Both the position numbers and the translations under genes were made by a program. DNA of 64,000 bases from Shewanella algidipiscicola (lineage in GTDB: Bacteria; Pseudomonadota; Gammaproteobacteria; Enterobacterales; Shewanellaceae): assembly GCF_003605125.1 (NCBI RefSeq), contig NZ_QPQT01000007.1, positions 62,001 to 126,000 on the forward strand, written 5' to 3'. The notes under the pieces are model-generated. The model was given only the letters and a program-made list of their open reading frames with translations. It did not search any database and was not told where the DNA came from. How positions within the stretch are numbered: position 1 is the first letter of the stretch; each line of letters begins with the position of its first letter. Shown in pieces: positions 1 through 9,033 of the stretch.

Positions 1-902
1 AGTGGGTAACGGATAAATGGTATCAGTAACGTCAGTATCAATGTGCTAGTAGCACTGTAGCGACACAGTTTTAACATCAACAGGTTATTATCTCTAAGCT
101 GCAGTACTCTTTCGGAGAACAGCAACATAAAAGTAATGCCGATAGGGATAAGTAACGGGATGATAGCTTCTTGCACTGTAGGCCAGTCGGGCCATAAGTA
201 ACGTGCAGGCAGACCATGCAGCGTTGCGACCAGTAGAGTCACAGTCAACACATAACCCGCATAAAGGCTGTAACTGGGCGAGCGCGATATGATGCCTATA
301 AACAGGCTTAATAGGCCGATGGCAAGCAAGGCACCAAGCTGTAATCCTTGGTATAAGGATTGGCTTTCAGTGGTTCTGATCATCCCATTAGAGGATTTAA
401 GGGTTAGGGGGACACTCGCGCTGCCCTGTGTTTCGATACGCAGATAAAAGGTGTGTACCTGATCTGGCGCTAAATTAAACGAATGCACAAACTGGTTATG
501 CACCATAGGGCGTAAAGAAAAGGGGTACGCATCCCCCATCTCTAGATGGACTGTCTGCTCTGCGTTAGGCTGATGATATAGGTAGATTTTATCTAAATGC
601 GGATTACCTATGGTTAAGTAACGCTTAATTTTCTCACCCGTCGCATTGTATAAGCTGAACTTTATCCAAAAAGGCTTAACCGCTAATGCTTGATTAAAAA
701 TGGGATCTATCTTTTTCCAGCGACTTGGATTGAGCGATTGAATATCGTCTAGCCGTTGGAGCTTGTCATCTTGCACATAATAGAGCCATGGCGATAGGTC
801 GATGATATCGTCATCGCCGACAGGCAACAAAGTGTGAGCTACGCTACTGGTTGAGAGGCAGCATAATATGAGAATGATGAGCAGAGGGTTAAAATGCTTC
901 AT
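1..902 (-). CDS. 7TM-DISM family membrane signalling protein, N-terminal part (3' end outside window)
   Basis: Reading the minus strand from an ATG at 902 gives an open frame of 300 codons that runs off the left edge of the window. It starts with a signal peptide (MKHFNPLLIILILCCLS). Next is an extracellular beta-rich domain of about 170 residues with the pattern seen in 7TMR-DISM extracellular 2 domains (PFWIKFSLYN, YLTIGNPHLDKIYLY, FYLRIETQGS). After that come several hydrophobic helices beginning GALLAIGLLSLFIGI. In this family the part beyond the helices is usually an output domain such as GGDEF, a histidine kinase or a phosphatase; here it is not visible, so the output is unknown. The start overlaps the end of tatD by 14 bp, suggesting translation coupled to it. 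Confidence 0.7.
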   Translation of the reverse strand, partial: MKHFNPLLIILILCCLSTSSVAHTLLPVGDDDIIDLSPWLYYVQDDKLQRLDDIQSLNPSRWKKIDPIFNQALAVKPFWIKFSLYNATGEKIKRYLTIGNPHLDKIYLYHQPNAEQTVHLEMGDAYPFSLRPMVHNQFVHSFNLAPDQVHTFYLRIETQGSASVPLTLKSSNGMIRTTESQSLYQGLQLGALLAIGLLSLFIGIISRSPSYSLYAGYVLTVTLLVATLHGLPARYLWPDWPTVQEAIIPLLIPIGITFMLLFSERVLQLRDNNLLMLKLCRYSATSTLILTLLIPFIRYP

Positions 903-1698
903 AATTCGCCTGCAAATCAAAAAAAGCACAAGTGTTGGCGTAGACTTGGGCGGCGAACTCATTAGCTGGCTGGCCTCTTAGTTGGGCAACATATTGGCTA
1001 ATATAGGGCAGATATTGCGGCAGGTTTTTACTCGACTTAGGCTTGGGGCGCATGCTACGCGGCAGCAAATAAGGACTATCGGTTTCGAGCATGATTCGTT
1101 CCGCTGGAATATCGCCAACCAAGGAGGCCAATTCCGTCCCGCGCCGCTCGTCACACACCCAGCCTGTGATGCCAAGGTGCAGGTCGAGTTCAATATAGCG
1201 TTCTAGGCTGTGCCTATCACCCGTAAAGCAATGCAATAAGGCACCTTTAAGCTGAGGGCGATACTCTTTGAGGATCTCGACAAAATCATGGTGGGCATCG
1301 CGCTCATGCATTAATACAGGCATATTGAGGTCAACCGCCAGCGCCAGTTGCTTAGCAAAGGCGCTGCGCTGCATGGGTCGCGGCGAGAAATCGCGATTAT
1401 AGTCTAAGCCACACTCGCCGATGGCTACTACGGCCGGATGTTGGGCTAGCTGGCGTAAGCGAGTAGAGCTGTTCGCATCCCACTCACTGGCGTGATGTGG
1501 ATGCACCCCAGCAGTGGTCAAAAGCGCCTCAGGGTAGCGCTGCGCGCAATCAATGGCTTGCTGACTTTCCTCTAGGCTACTGCCAATGACAATGAGTGGC
1601 GAGACCCCTTGTGCCGCCGCAGCGTGTATCACGTTATCGATATCATTTTCTAATGCACTGCCAACTAAGTTAACAGCGATATCTATATGGCTTGGCAT
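889..1698 (-). CDS. tatD: TatD family metal-dependent hydrolase / DNase
   Basis: A 269-residue protein very close in pattern to enterobacterial TatD, a cytoplasmic TIM-barrel metallohydrolase reported to act as a Mg-dependent 3'-5' DNase/RNase in DNA repair. Visible family motifs are HIDIAVNL at the N-terminus, TAGVHPHH, AIGECGLDYNRDF, MHERDAH, HCFTGDR, GWVCDERRG and ETDSPYLLPR. Full length for the family. The ATG start overlaps the stop of the upstream gene (1698-2228) by one base (TAATG), so the two are probably translated together. In Escherichia coli tatD follows tatC directly; here a small secreted-protein gene and a terminator separate them. Confidence 0.93.
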   Translation of the reverse strand: MPSHIDIAVNLVGSALENDIDNVIHAAAAQGVSPLIVIGSSLEESQQAIDCAQRYPEALLTTAGVHPHHASEWDANSSTRLRQLAQHPAVVAIGECGLDYNRDFSPRPMQRSAFAKQLALAVDLNMPVLMHERDAHHDFVEILKEYRPQLKGALLHCFTGDRHSLERYIELDLHLGITGWVCDERRGTELASLVGDIPAERIMLETDSPYLLPRSMRPKPKSSKNLPQYLPYISQYVAQLRGQPANEFAAQVYANTCAFFDLQANYEAF

Positions 1699-2228
1699 TA
1701 GTTAATTCGTTTAACCCTAATCGTGGTGTTGCTGCCCTCTTTACCGAGCAGAAAAGAGCCTAGCGCCGCTCGTTCAATTTGTACTTTATCGCCGCTAGAT
1801 ACTCGAAAGCGACGGCTGTCGATCTGTTTCCATTGCTGGCCATTTTCGAAGCTGAACTTTAACGTGCCATAGGGATCTTTATCGACCTGTTTGACCGTTA
1901 GCCACATGGCATCAATTTGTTCTTGTTTGACTACTTTACCAAAGTTTTCTTGAGCCGACTCTGTCAGTGTAGTTTGAGCGGTTTCTGTTTGCGATGCAGC
2001 AACCTCTGCGGTATGGGTAGGCACTTCATTTACATCAGTAGAGACTTGTTTCGCGGCGCGATTCATCGCTTGTGCCGCAAGGGTGTCATAACAGATTAGC
2101 CGTTCAAGTTTATCGGTTTTGGCTGCACATTGGGCAAGTTGTTCTTCAATATCGGCAACGGCGTGAAGAGAAAGCAATAGGCTTGAAAGTGTTATCCAGC
2201 GTAAACCATGGGTAAAACGAGAGGTCAT
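1698..2228 (-). CDS. secreted protein with conserved Cys pair, unknown function
   Basis: A 176-residue protein with a cleavable signal peptide (TLSSLLLSLHAVA, about residues 12-25), so probably periplasmic. The mature start holds Cys34 and Cys46 in a pattern, LAQCAAKTDKLERLICYDTL, that recurs in several exported proteins including TagO/VasI-like ones, where the cysteines may form a disulfide. A low-complexity Thr/Ala/Glu linker (about 65-100) leads to a C-terminal beta-rich domain with GQQWKQIDSRRFRV and TTIRVKRIN. No type VI secretion genes are nearby, so the resemblance to TagO is only at the motif level. It lies between the tatC terminator and tatD and overlaps the tatD start. I do not assign a function. 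Confidence 0.75.
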   Translation of the reverse strand: MTSRFTHGLRWITLSSLLLSLHAVADIEEQLAQCAAKTDKLERLICYDTLAAQAMNRAAKQVSTDVNEVPTHTAEVAASQTETAQTTLTESAQENFGKVVKQEQIDAMWLTVKQVDKDPYGTLKFSFENGQQWKQIDSRRFRVSSGDKVQIERAALGSFLLGKEGSNTTIRVKRIN

Positions 2229-2273
2229 GAAAAAGCTCCTTTTTATTATGAACGCTAAGCAAACGAGACTCTC

Positions 2274-2308
2274 AAAAACGAACAGCTACCCGAATTGGAT
2301 AGCTGTTC
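2274..2308 (-). terminator. intrinsic terminator after tatC
   Basis: On the minus strand a 9-bp perfect stem (GAACAGCTA and its complement, 2280-2288 with 2300-2308, 11-nt loop) is followed at once by CGTTTTTG. It sits 32 bp past the tatC stop and would end the ubiEJB-tatABC transcript. Confidence 0.75.
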
Positions 2309-2340
2309 ATGTAAGCCATTAACCAAGCGCTGTGGCTAGA

Positions 2341-3090
2341 TTATTCCGCTTGTGTTTGCTCATCATCTTCTTCTGTGTCCTTTTTACTGTAGAAACGGGC
2401 CGCAAGCAATCCCCCTTCGAACAATATTAACATCGGAATCGCTAACATGGTTTGCGAGATAATGTCGGGTGGGGTCAATAACATGCCGATAATAAAGGCA
2501 CCCACCACAATATAGGGACGTTTGGCTTTGAGCTCTTCAGGTGTGGTCACTCCCGCCCAGCAAAGCAGGATCACCGCAATAGGGATTTCGAAGGCTAAAC
2601 CAAAGGCAAAAAACAGCTTAAGCACGAAACTCAGATAACTACTGATATCGGTAGCTACTTGCACCCCCTCAGGGGCAACACTGGTAAAGAAACCAAATAC
2701 CACAGGGAATACAATGTAATAGGTAAAGGCTATCCCTAAATAAAACAGTAATGTACTGCTGGTGAGCAGTGGCACCATTAGGCGTTTTTCGTGCTTGTAC
2801 AAACCTGGAGCAATAAATGACCAGATTTGAAATAGCACATAGGGGATGGCGATAAAGAACGCCAGCACTAAGGTTAATTTAAACGGAGCGAAGAAGGGCG
2901 CGGCCACATCTGTTGCGATCATGCTACTGGTGTCTGGTAGCACATCCATCAGAGGCGTTGCCATATAATGATAGATATCGTTCGCCCAGTAGACTAGGCA
3001 AATAAACACCAAAAGCACACTACCAATCGCTTTAAGTAACTTGTTACGTAACTCAAGCAGATGGCTAATTAACGGTTGCTGTTGCGACAT
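2341..3090 (-). CDS. tatC: Sec-independent protein translocase subunit TatC
   Basis: The multispanning core subunit of the twin-arginine translocase, which binds the twin-arginine signal peptide and with TatB forms the receptor. The 249 residues include the N-terminal cytoplasmic [16 protein letters not shown] segment, a typical signal-recognition site, and six hydrophobic helices. The family motif region [27 protein letters not shown] is intact. The C-terminal tail is acidic ([12 protein letters not shown]). It begins 3 bp after the tatB stop. The window encodes a clear twin-arginine substrate, PsrA (RRTFIK). Confidence 0.97.
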   Translation of the reverse strand: MSQQQPLISHLLELRNKLLKAIGSVLLVFICLVYWANDIYHYMATPLMDVLPDTSSMIATDVAAPFFAPFKLTLVLAFFIAIPYVLFQIWSFIAPGLYKHEKRLMVPLLTSSTLLFYLGIAFTYYIVFPVVFGFFTSVAPEGVQVATDISSYLSFVLKLFFAFGLAFEIPIAVILLCWAGVTTPEELKAKRPYIVVGAFIIGMLLTPPDIISQTMLAIPMLILFEGGLLAARFYSKKDTEEDDEQTQAE

Positions 3091-3093
3091 GGA

Positions 3094-3492
3094 CTACCCG
3101 TCAGATTTATCTGTTGAAGTGCTGCCTTTGGCTGTACCTGTCGTCTTAGGGGTTGAGTCACTGCTGGCACTGTCTGTGCTACTCGGTTTCTCTTCTACCT
3201 GATAAGGACGATTAACAGATTGGGCTGCTTCTTTTAATTGATCGATTGAATCCTGTAATTCAGGCGAAAGATTCTTTAGCCCTTGGCTTTCAGCCTTCTT
3301 CAGGTCTGAATGCAGTTGCTCTATTTTAAGCTCTTGCTCGAGCTCATCTTTTACTGAATTGGCCATGCGCTTCATGGCGCGGATCCAGCCACTAATTGAG
3401 CGTACTGCAACCGGAAGCCTTTCAGGGCCAAGAACCACTAGCCCCAAAATACCGATCAACAGTAACTCCATAAAGCCGATACCGTCGAACAT
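3094..3492 (-). CDS. tatB: Sec-independent protein translocase subunit TatB
   Basis: A 132-residue single-span membrane protein that works with TatC as the twin-arginine signal receptor. It has the TatB N-terminus MFDIGF-type (here [27 protein letters not shown]), with the conserved Glu in the membrane segment and the Gly-Pro hinge before the amphipathic helix [20 protein letters not shown]. The C-terminal third is Ser/Thr/Lys-rich and poorly conserved, as usual for TatB. Spacing to tatA is 6 bp and to tatC 3 bp. Confidence 0.96.
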   Translation of the reverse strand: MFDGIGFMELLLIGILGLVVLGPERLPVAVRSISGWIRAMKRMANSVKDELEQELKIEQLHSDLKKAESQGLKNLSPELQDSIDQLKEAAQSVNRPYQVEEKPSSTDSASSDSTPKTTGTAKGSTSTDKSDG

Positions 3493-3498
3493 AAGGAT

Positions 3499-3747
3499 TT
3501 ACGCCTGTTCTTTGTCCTTGGGCTCAGTCTTTTTTTCATCAGCCTGAGCGGTTTTTTCTGCAGAGGTGTTTTCTGCAGCAGTTTTTTCTTCTAGTGCTTT
3601 CTTTTCATCTTCAGAAGACATGGCGTTTTTGAAGCCTTTTACTGCACCACCTAGATCGCCGCCAAGTGAGCGTAATTTCTTCGTGCCAAACAGTAAAACT
3701 ACGATTAAAGCAATGATAAGGAGTTGCCAAATACTAATGCCACCCAT
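3499..3747 (-). CDS. tatA: Sec-independent protein translocase subunit TatA
   Basis: An 82-residue pore-forming Tat component: [20 protein letters not shown] membrane helix, [14 protein letters not shown] hinge and amphipathic helix, then a charged Lys/Glu/Ala tail. The Phe-Gly hinge and the conserved [15 protein letters not shown] segment separate it from TatB. It is the first tat gene of the operon, 72 bp after ubiB. Confidence 0.97.
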   Translation of the reverse strand: MGGISIWQLLIIALIVVLLFGTKKLRSLGGDLGGAVKGFKNAMSSEDEKKALEEKTAAENTSAEKTAQADEKKTEPKDKEQA

Positions 3748-3819
3748 GTAACGTTCCTCTTTAATTTAACTCTTTAGTAAGACTGGTTCTATTATGAACC
3801 TTTGGTTATTTAGTGCTAG

Positions 3820-5469
3820 CTAAAATTTGCGATTCTTTGGTCTAGATCGCCATCCGAATAACCATAATATGGCCCCGATCCCGATAGACCCGTAAGAGGC
3901 CCATAGTGTAGCGTTTTGTGCGAACAAAATAGTGCCACAGATCACTAAAACTGCCGATGTCACTAAAAGGTAGTTACTTTTGTGGGCTTTTTGCTGTTGT
4001 TTTAAGTAGCGTTCTAGGAGTAAATTTTGGCTGTTTACGAAATTTTTACCCATTTTAAGATTATCGTAAATTAGCTCTGGCAGTTCCGGCAATTTATCGG
4101 CCCAGTAGGGGAACTCTTTTTTAATTTTTTTGGCCATGCCGATGGGGCCAATTTGCTCGGCCATCCAGCCTTCGAGAAACGGCTTGGCCGTTTTCCATAA
4201 GTCCAGCTGCGGATAGAGCTGGCGCCCAAGTCCTTCAATATAAAGTAAGGTTTTTTCAAGCAGCACCAATTGTGGCTGCACCACCATATCGAAGCGGCGT
4301 GCGGTTCTAAATAGTTCTAGCAGCACATGGCCAAAGGAGATTTCGTCCAGTGGTTTATTAAACATCGGCTCACACACCACTTTAATGGCTTGCTCGAAGG
4401 CGACGATATCGGTATCGGCAGAAACCCAGCCTGATTCGATATAGAGCTGGGCAATACGGGTATAATCACGGTTGAAGAAGGCGAGGAAGTTCTCGGCTAG
4501 GTAACGCTTATCTTGTTCGGTTAAGGTGCCCATAATGCCGCAATCTAGGCCGATATAGAAAGGATCTTCCGGGTGTTCAGTGCTAATAAAGATGTTGCCC
4601 GGGTGCATGTCTGCGTGGAAAAAGTTATCGCGAAACACTTGGGTGAAAAATAGCTCAACGCCGCGTTCGGCCAGTAACTTAAGGTTGGTGCCTTGGGCTT
4701 CTAACGCGGCCTTGTCTGATACTGGAATACCATAGATGCGTTCCATGACGATTAAGCGTGTAAAGCAAAACTCTTCATACATAAATGGCACATACAGTGA
4801 GCCAGAGTCGAGAAAGTTATTGCGTAGCTTAATGGCGTTAAGCGCTTCCAATTTTAGGTTTAATTCGCCTTCAATCGTGGTGCGATAATCCTCTACCACT
4901 TCGGCCGGACGTAAGCGATTACCTTGGCCTAACAGAGTTTCTAAAAACTGAGCGCTCTGGCTCATTAATTGAAGATCGGCATGCACTTGCGCTTCAACAT
5001 TGGGCCTGAGTACCTTGAGTACCACTTCGGCACCGCTCGATTTTAATTTGGCGGTATGCACCTGAGAAATCGACGCCGATGCCAAAGGCACATCGTCAAA
5101 ATCGTCAAAGTAGGTTTCAATGGGGGCGCCCAGTTCGGCCTCAATTTGAGCTTTTGCCACTGAAGAGTCGAAAGGCGGCACGCGATCTTGCAGCATGGCC
5201 AGTTCTTCGGCCCATTCATCACTGAGCAGATCACGGCGAGTCGACAGCATCTGGCCAAATTTAATGTAAACCGGCCCCAGCTCTTGCATAGCCAGTTTGA
5301 GGCGTTCACCACCCACTTTGTCTTTATGTTTGTTGCGTAACCAGAAAAAGCTGCAGCGCAGCAGTCTAAAATACCAAGGCTTTAGCTTTGATGGGATAAG
5401 CTCATCTAGGCCGTAATTGAGTGCAATTTTAATGACTTGGTATGCGCGCCGAATGCTTTTGACTGTCAT
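3820..5469 (-). CDS. ubiB: ubiquinone biosynthesis ABC1-family protein UbiB
   Basis: A 549-residue member of the ABC1/ADCK/UbiB atypical kinase family required for ubiquinone synthesis; its ATPase activity is thought to help deliver or extract lipid intermediates for the Ubi enzyme complex. The signature KxGQ segment ([19 protein letters not shown], about 90-108), the kinase-like core with [11 protein letters not shown] (catalytic loop) and GLDCGIMG (metal-binding loop) are present. Two C-terminal hydrophobic helices ([17 protein letters not shown] and [17 protein letters not shown]) anchor it in the inner membrane. Its ATG overlaps the ubiJ stop by 4 bp (ATGA). Confidence 0.97.
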   Translation of the reverse strand: MTVKSIRRAYQVIKIALNYGLDELIPSKLKPWYFRLLRCSFFWLRNKHKDKVGGERLKLAMQELGPVYIKFGQMLSTRRDLLSDEWAEELAMLQDRVPPFDSSVAKAQIEAELGAPIETYFDDFDDVPLASASISQVHTAKLKSSGAEVVLKVLRPNVEAQVHADLQLMSQSAQFLETLLGQGNRLRPAEVVEDYRTTIEGELNLKLEALNAIKLRNNFLDSGSLYVPFMYEEFCFTRLIVMERIYGIPVSDKAALEAQGTNLKLLAERGVELFFTQVFRDNFFHADMHPGNIFISTEHPEDPFYIGLDCGIMGTLTEQDKRYLAENFLAFFNRDYTRIAQLYIESGWVSADTDIVAFEQAIKVVCEPMFNKPLDEISFGHVLLELFRTARRFDMVVQPQLVLLEKTLLYIEGLGRQLYPQLDLWKTAKPFLEGWMAEQIGPIGMAKKIKKEFPYWADKLPELPELIYDNLKMGKNFVNSQNLLLERYLKQQQKAHKSNYLLVTSAVLVICGTILFAQNATLWASYGSIGIGAILWLFGWRSRPKNRKF

Positions 5470-6089
5470 TTTGTCTTGTGAGTCCTGGTTATGAGTCGTT
5501 CGATCCTTTGGTTTAAGACATCAGTATCGTTTTTAAGCTCATCGATTCTATCACTAAAATGAATAAATTCGATTTTGTGTGGACTGAGGCGATACTCTTC
5601 GACAACGAGCTGGCCGACATGGTCGCGGCTCTTATTAAATATGTCCGCGAGCCCTTGTCTGAGTTGTTTGGCGCCTTGTTGCAACATATGGGTTGGCGCA
5701 TCGCCAATCCATTTTGACAGAGGCTCAGCAAAATCAAACTCTACCTGTTGCATGAAGTGGCTAAAACTTTGCAGTAGATTGAGATCGCCTTCGAGTTTGA
5801 GTTTATCTTGTTTAATCAACTCGGTGAGATTAGCGCCTTCGGTGAGGCGATACAGAGTGGTGATGTCAACTTCAACCTGAGTGGTAATCTCATCATCATA
5901 TTGACTAAAGACTTGGATCTCTTTGGCAAATAACAGGTAAATGGGCCAGCTAAGTTGGGTCAATTGTATGCACAGCACCTTGCCATGCAGCGTATGCTGT
6001 TTGGCATACGCTTGCGGGGACTGTTTGACAGCTTGCTGTAATGCGGTTTCAATTGCCGCGCTAAGCAGCAATACAATGTCACGTTTCAT
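5466..6089 (-). CDS. ubiJ: ubiquinone biosynthesis accessory factor UbiJ (SCP2 domain)
   Basis: A 207-residue protein between ubiE and ubiB, the place held by ubiJ (yigP) in gammaproteobacteria. UbiJ carries an SCP2 lipid-binding domain that binds ubiquinone intermediates and organises the soluble Ubi complex with UbiK. The N-terminal half shows the SCP2 pattern with the [24 protein letters not shown] region (about 97-120). The C-terminal part is a predicted coiled helix ([22 protein letters not shown]). Position and domain pattern agree, so the assignment is firm although the sequence of this family is weakly conserved. Confidence 0.9.
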   Translation of the reverse strand: MKRDIVLLLSAAIETALQQAVKQSPQAYAKQHTLHGKVLCIQLTQLSWPIYLLFAKEIQVFSQYDDEITTQVEVDITTLYRLTEGANLTELIKQDKLKLEGDLNLLQSFSHFMQQVEFDFAEPLSKWIGDAPTHMLQQGAKQLRQGLADIFNKSRDHVGQLVVEEYRLSPHKIEFIHFSDRIDELKNDTDVLNQRIERLITRTHKTK

Positions 6090-6124
6090 GCGTTACCTAG
6101 TCGGCTGAAGCAAAAGGGGAAAGA

Positions 6125-6880
6125 TTAAAACTTATAGCCTTTGTGCAGCGCCACAATACCGTCGGTCATGTTGGTGTATTCAACCTGTTCGAAACCGGCA
6201 TCGATCATCATGCTCTTCAGGGTCTCTTGATCAGGGTGCATACGGATTGACTCGGCTAAGTACTCATAGCTTCCCGCATCTTTAGTGATCAAGTCACCCA
6301 TCTTAGGTAAGATTTTAAAGCTATACAGATCATACAGCTTACGCATCACTTCATGTTTAGGTTTAGAAAACTCAAGTACCAACAGCTTTCCACCTGGCTT
6401 TAATACCCGCAGCATAGAGCGGATAGCCGCATCTTTATCGGTCACATTACGTAGGCCAAAAGCGATGGTGATAATATCAAAATAATTATCTGGAAACGGT
6501 AATGCTTCGGCATTGGCTTGCACGTAGTTTACGTTACCCACAACGCCACGGTTTCGCAGCTTATCACGGCCAACCTTGAGCATGGACTCGTTAATATCGG
6601 CAAGGATCACCTGGCCTTTATTACCCACGATGTGGGAGAACTTGGCAGTAAGATCGCCCGTGCCGCCGGCAAGGTCCAATACTTTCATACCTGGACGCGC
6701 ACCCGCACTCTCTATGGTTAAGCGCTTCCAAAGACGATGAATACCAAAGGACATGACATCATTCATAATGTCGTACTTGGCTGCGACTGAGTGAAAAACG
6801 TCGGCCACAAGGTCCGCTTTTTTCTCTGCTTCTACCGTCTTATAACCGAAATGGGTATTGTTGGGTGAGCCCTCTGACAT
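6125..6880 (-). CDS. ubiE: bifunctional demethylmenaquinone / 2-polyprenyl-6-methoxy-1,4-benzoquinol methyltransferase UbiE
   Basis: A 251-residue SAM-dependent C-methyltransferase acting in both ubiquinone and menaquinone synthesis; menaquinone is the electron donor for the polysulfide reductase encoded further on. Visible motifs are [27 protein letters not shown] near the N-terminus (family signature), [12 protein letters not shown] (SAM-binding glycine loop) and [21 protein letters not shown]. Full length, with the usual C-terminus [12 protein letters not shown]. First gene of the ubiE-ubiJ-ubiB-tatABC run, 35 bp before ubiJ. Confidence 0.98.
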   Translation of the reverse strand: MSEGSPNNTHFGYKTVEAEKKADLVADVFHSVAAKYDIMNDVMSFGIHRLWKRLTIESAGARPGMKVLDLAGGTGDLTAKFSHIVGNKGQVILADINESMLKVGRDKLRNRGVVGNVNYVQANAEALPFPDNYFDIITIAFGLRNVTDKDAAIRSMLRVLKPGGKLLVLEFSKPKHEVMRKLYDLYSFKILPKMGDLITKDAGSYEYLAESIRMHPDQETLKSMMIDAGFEQVEYTNMTDGIVALHKGYKF

Positions 6881-7083
6881 TTATTGTATTCCTGTGCTTC
6901 GCTACTGTTATGGCGAGTGTAAGTGAATGATGCTCATTGCAGAATCATTCATCTGTGACTCTGTGATCGATGTTAATAATCCATGTGCCGATTTTATAAA
7001 AATGCGCGTTGGCGCAGAGTTTAAAAAATTGAACGCCGCATTACATCATAATATTAGCCATAAGCCAAATTCCCCAGAGCCAA

Positions 7084-8133
7084 TTACCCTATGGGTTGCC
7101 TCGCTATTCGTCCCTGCATGTAGGCATAGATCAGTTCGCTAATACTTTGACCTGTTTCCCTGCGTCCAGCATCGCTGCCAGCGTTATGACAACTCGGGGC
7201 GGCTTCGGCCAAATGCAAATAACAGGCGTTGGTGCGCAGCCCTATTTGATTAACGTAATAGAGAGCGTCCAGTAGCGGGATCCCTGCTGCCGTTGAAGCG
7301 CTGCTGGGCATATTAATGATGGCATCCATATCCAGCTCAACCGCCACGGGTGAACCGCTGTCGTTAAGTTGGGTGACTATCTCATCGATGGCCTGTTTGA
7401 GGCTCAGTTCTTGGCGCACCCAGATGGCCTGCAGGGTATGCCACTTGCCGCCAAAGGCGCTGAGTTGGTCTAAAGTTTGTTGGCTATTTTTGAGCTCATG
7501 CATGCCCAGTACATGGTAGTAACCCAGTGCGCCACTGGCTGCGGCGTAACTGAATCCATTACCGCTGTGGCGGCCTTCTCTAGGGCGAAAGTCGGCATGC
7601 GGGTCGAGGTTGACGGCGGCGATCGGGCGCTTCATCACTTGCTTGCTCGCCATCAAGAGTCCGTAGGCGTTGTTATGGCCGCCACCAATCACGATAGGTT
7701 CTAAGCCGGCGGCAATGATGCTGCTGACGATATGGATCACTCGCTCATCGAGGTGCTCAACATGCGCTCTTAATGTTTGGGTGGTTGCGCTTGCGGGCAG
7801 TTGCAAATCGTGAGTATTAACTTGCCCAAGCACCATACACTGCTTAGCGTCGAAAAATTGATTTGATTGCAGATTACACCATTGGCTCATGGTTGCTTCG
7901 AACGCATCAACCGCGCCGCCACGACCAAGGTTGGCTCGCGGGCCGATATCTTCGCCTATCCCTAAGATGACAAATCGCACACCTTGTTGTTTGGCATCGG
8001 CTAATGCGGTGTTTAATGGCGTGTCGCCATCGTAACAATACAGGGCTTGTCCTAGCTTGGTTTCGCCTTCACGAACATGGGTGAAGGTGCTGCACAGTTG
8101 GCGGGTAAAGGGGAGCAGTGTTGGCATGGTCAT
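7084..8133 (-). CDS. hutG: formimidoylglutamase (arginase/ureohydrolase family)
   Basis: A 349-residue ureohydrolase-fold enzyme predicted to hydrolyse N-formimidoyl-L-glutamate to glutamate and formamide at the end of histidine breakdown. The binuclear manganese ligands are visible: GGGHNN (His, about 152), NLDPHADFR (Asp-x-His-x-Asp) and VELDMDAI (Asp-x-Asp). The GGGHNNAYG variant and overall length fit HutG better than arginase or agmatinase. No other hut genes are in the window, so it stands alone here. It lies downstream of the ttrR-like gene on the same strand, 113 bp apart, without evident functional connection. Confidence 0.85.
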   Translation of the reverse strand: MTMPTLLPFTRQLCSTFTHVREGETKLGQALYCYDGDTPLNTALADAKQQGVRFVILGIGEDIGPRANLGRGGAVDAFEATMSQWCNLQSNQFFDAKQCMVLGQVNTHDLQLPASATTQTLRAHVEHLDERVIHIVSSIIAAGLEPIVIGGGHNNAYGLLMASKQVMKRPIAAVNLDPHADFRPREGRHSGNGFSYAAASGALGYYHVLGMHELKNSQQTLDQLSAFGGKWHTLQAIWVRQELSLKQAIDEIVTQLNDSGSPVAVELDMDAIINMPSSASTAAGIPLLDALYYVNQIGLRTNACYLHLAEAAPSCHNAGSDAGRRETGQSISELIYAYMQGRIARQPIG

Positions 8134-8246
8134 GGCCCTATATTATTGTTGATGCCTCAATTGTACTATTGTGGCCCACAAACCTAGCGGCTGGCAATTG
8201 TGCGTAAATGCAGGAGACCGCGCCAGAGTCGCTTGACGCGTTGGGC

Positions 8247-8864
8247 TTAACCGTTGTTGCTCGGGCTATTGAGAAGTGGCGCCAGTTTGAGCAGCTCGGC
8301 AACATTATTGGCTCCCAATTTGCTCATCATTTTTGCTCGGTGCACCTCAATGGTGCGCAGGGCGACGCACAGCTGGTTGGCCATCTGTTTATTGGTGTGG
8401 CCGGCGATGACTAATTTGAAAATTTGGGTTTCTCGCTCAGACAAGGTGTCGATAAGCTGTTGGTGGCGAAGCTTCCAATGTTGGCGTTCACTGTAGTGCA
8501 AGCCTTTAGCGATAGACTCGGATAACGCCGCGCCTTGGACGGGCTTTTGGAAAAAGTCGAACGCCCCATTTTTAAACGCATCGACCGCCATCGGCACATC
8601 GCCATGGCCGGTGAGAAAAATCACTGCCAGCGGGCTTCTGACTTGGTGTAATAAGCGCTGCACCTGTGGCCCGCTCATCGAGGGCATTTTGGCATCTAAA
8701 ATCACGCAGCCGGGCTGGGTCAGATCGACACTGGACAGAAAGTCATCGCCAGCGTTAAAGCTGGTTATCTCATAGCCATACCCCACCATTAAAAAACTGA
8801 TCGCATCGATGATCGCTTCATCATCGTCGACAAGATACACGGGACTAGACGAGGGTGTTGGCAC
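8247..8864 (-). CDS. TtrR/FixJ-like response regulator
   Basis: A 205-residue two-component regulator: receiver domain (about 8-122; acidic pocket VDDDE, phosphoacceptor Asp57 in VILDAKMP, Thr and Lys in FLTGHGD and FQKPV) and a LuxR-type helix-turn-helix (LSERETQIFKLVIAGHTNKQMANQL, about 140-165). This FixJ/TtrR/TodT architecture activates target operons when phosphorylated. It is transcribed divergently from the sensor at 9034, which has the TtrS architecture, so the two form a pair. The nearest likely target is psrABC just beyond the sensor, in front of which lie two identical-core palindromes. Confidence 0.88.
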   Translation of the reverse strand: MPTPSSSPVYLVDDDEAIIDAISFLMVGYGYEITSFNAGDDFLSSVDLTQPGCVILDAKMPSMSGPQVQRLLHQVRSPLAVIFLTGHGDVPMAVDAFKNGAFDFFQKPVQGAALSESIAKGLHYSERQHWKLRHQQLIDTLSERETQIFKLVIAGHTNKQMANQLCVALRTIEVHRAKMMSKLGANNVAELLKLAPLLNSPSNNG

Positions 8865-9033
8865 GGCGGTTCCTTTATTGAGTTTTGATAACTATTTGGC
8901 AGCGATGACTATGATTGATATCGCAGATGCGGCCATTTAGCCAACTATTTTAGGTAAAGCATGAGGCGCATCACGTGGCGATCTGCTATCGATACCGTAA
9001 GCTGTGCTAAGCGTATCGATTGAGGAGCATTGT

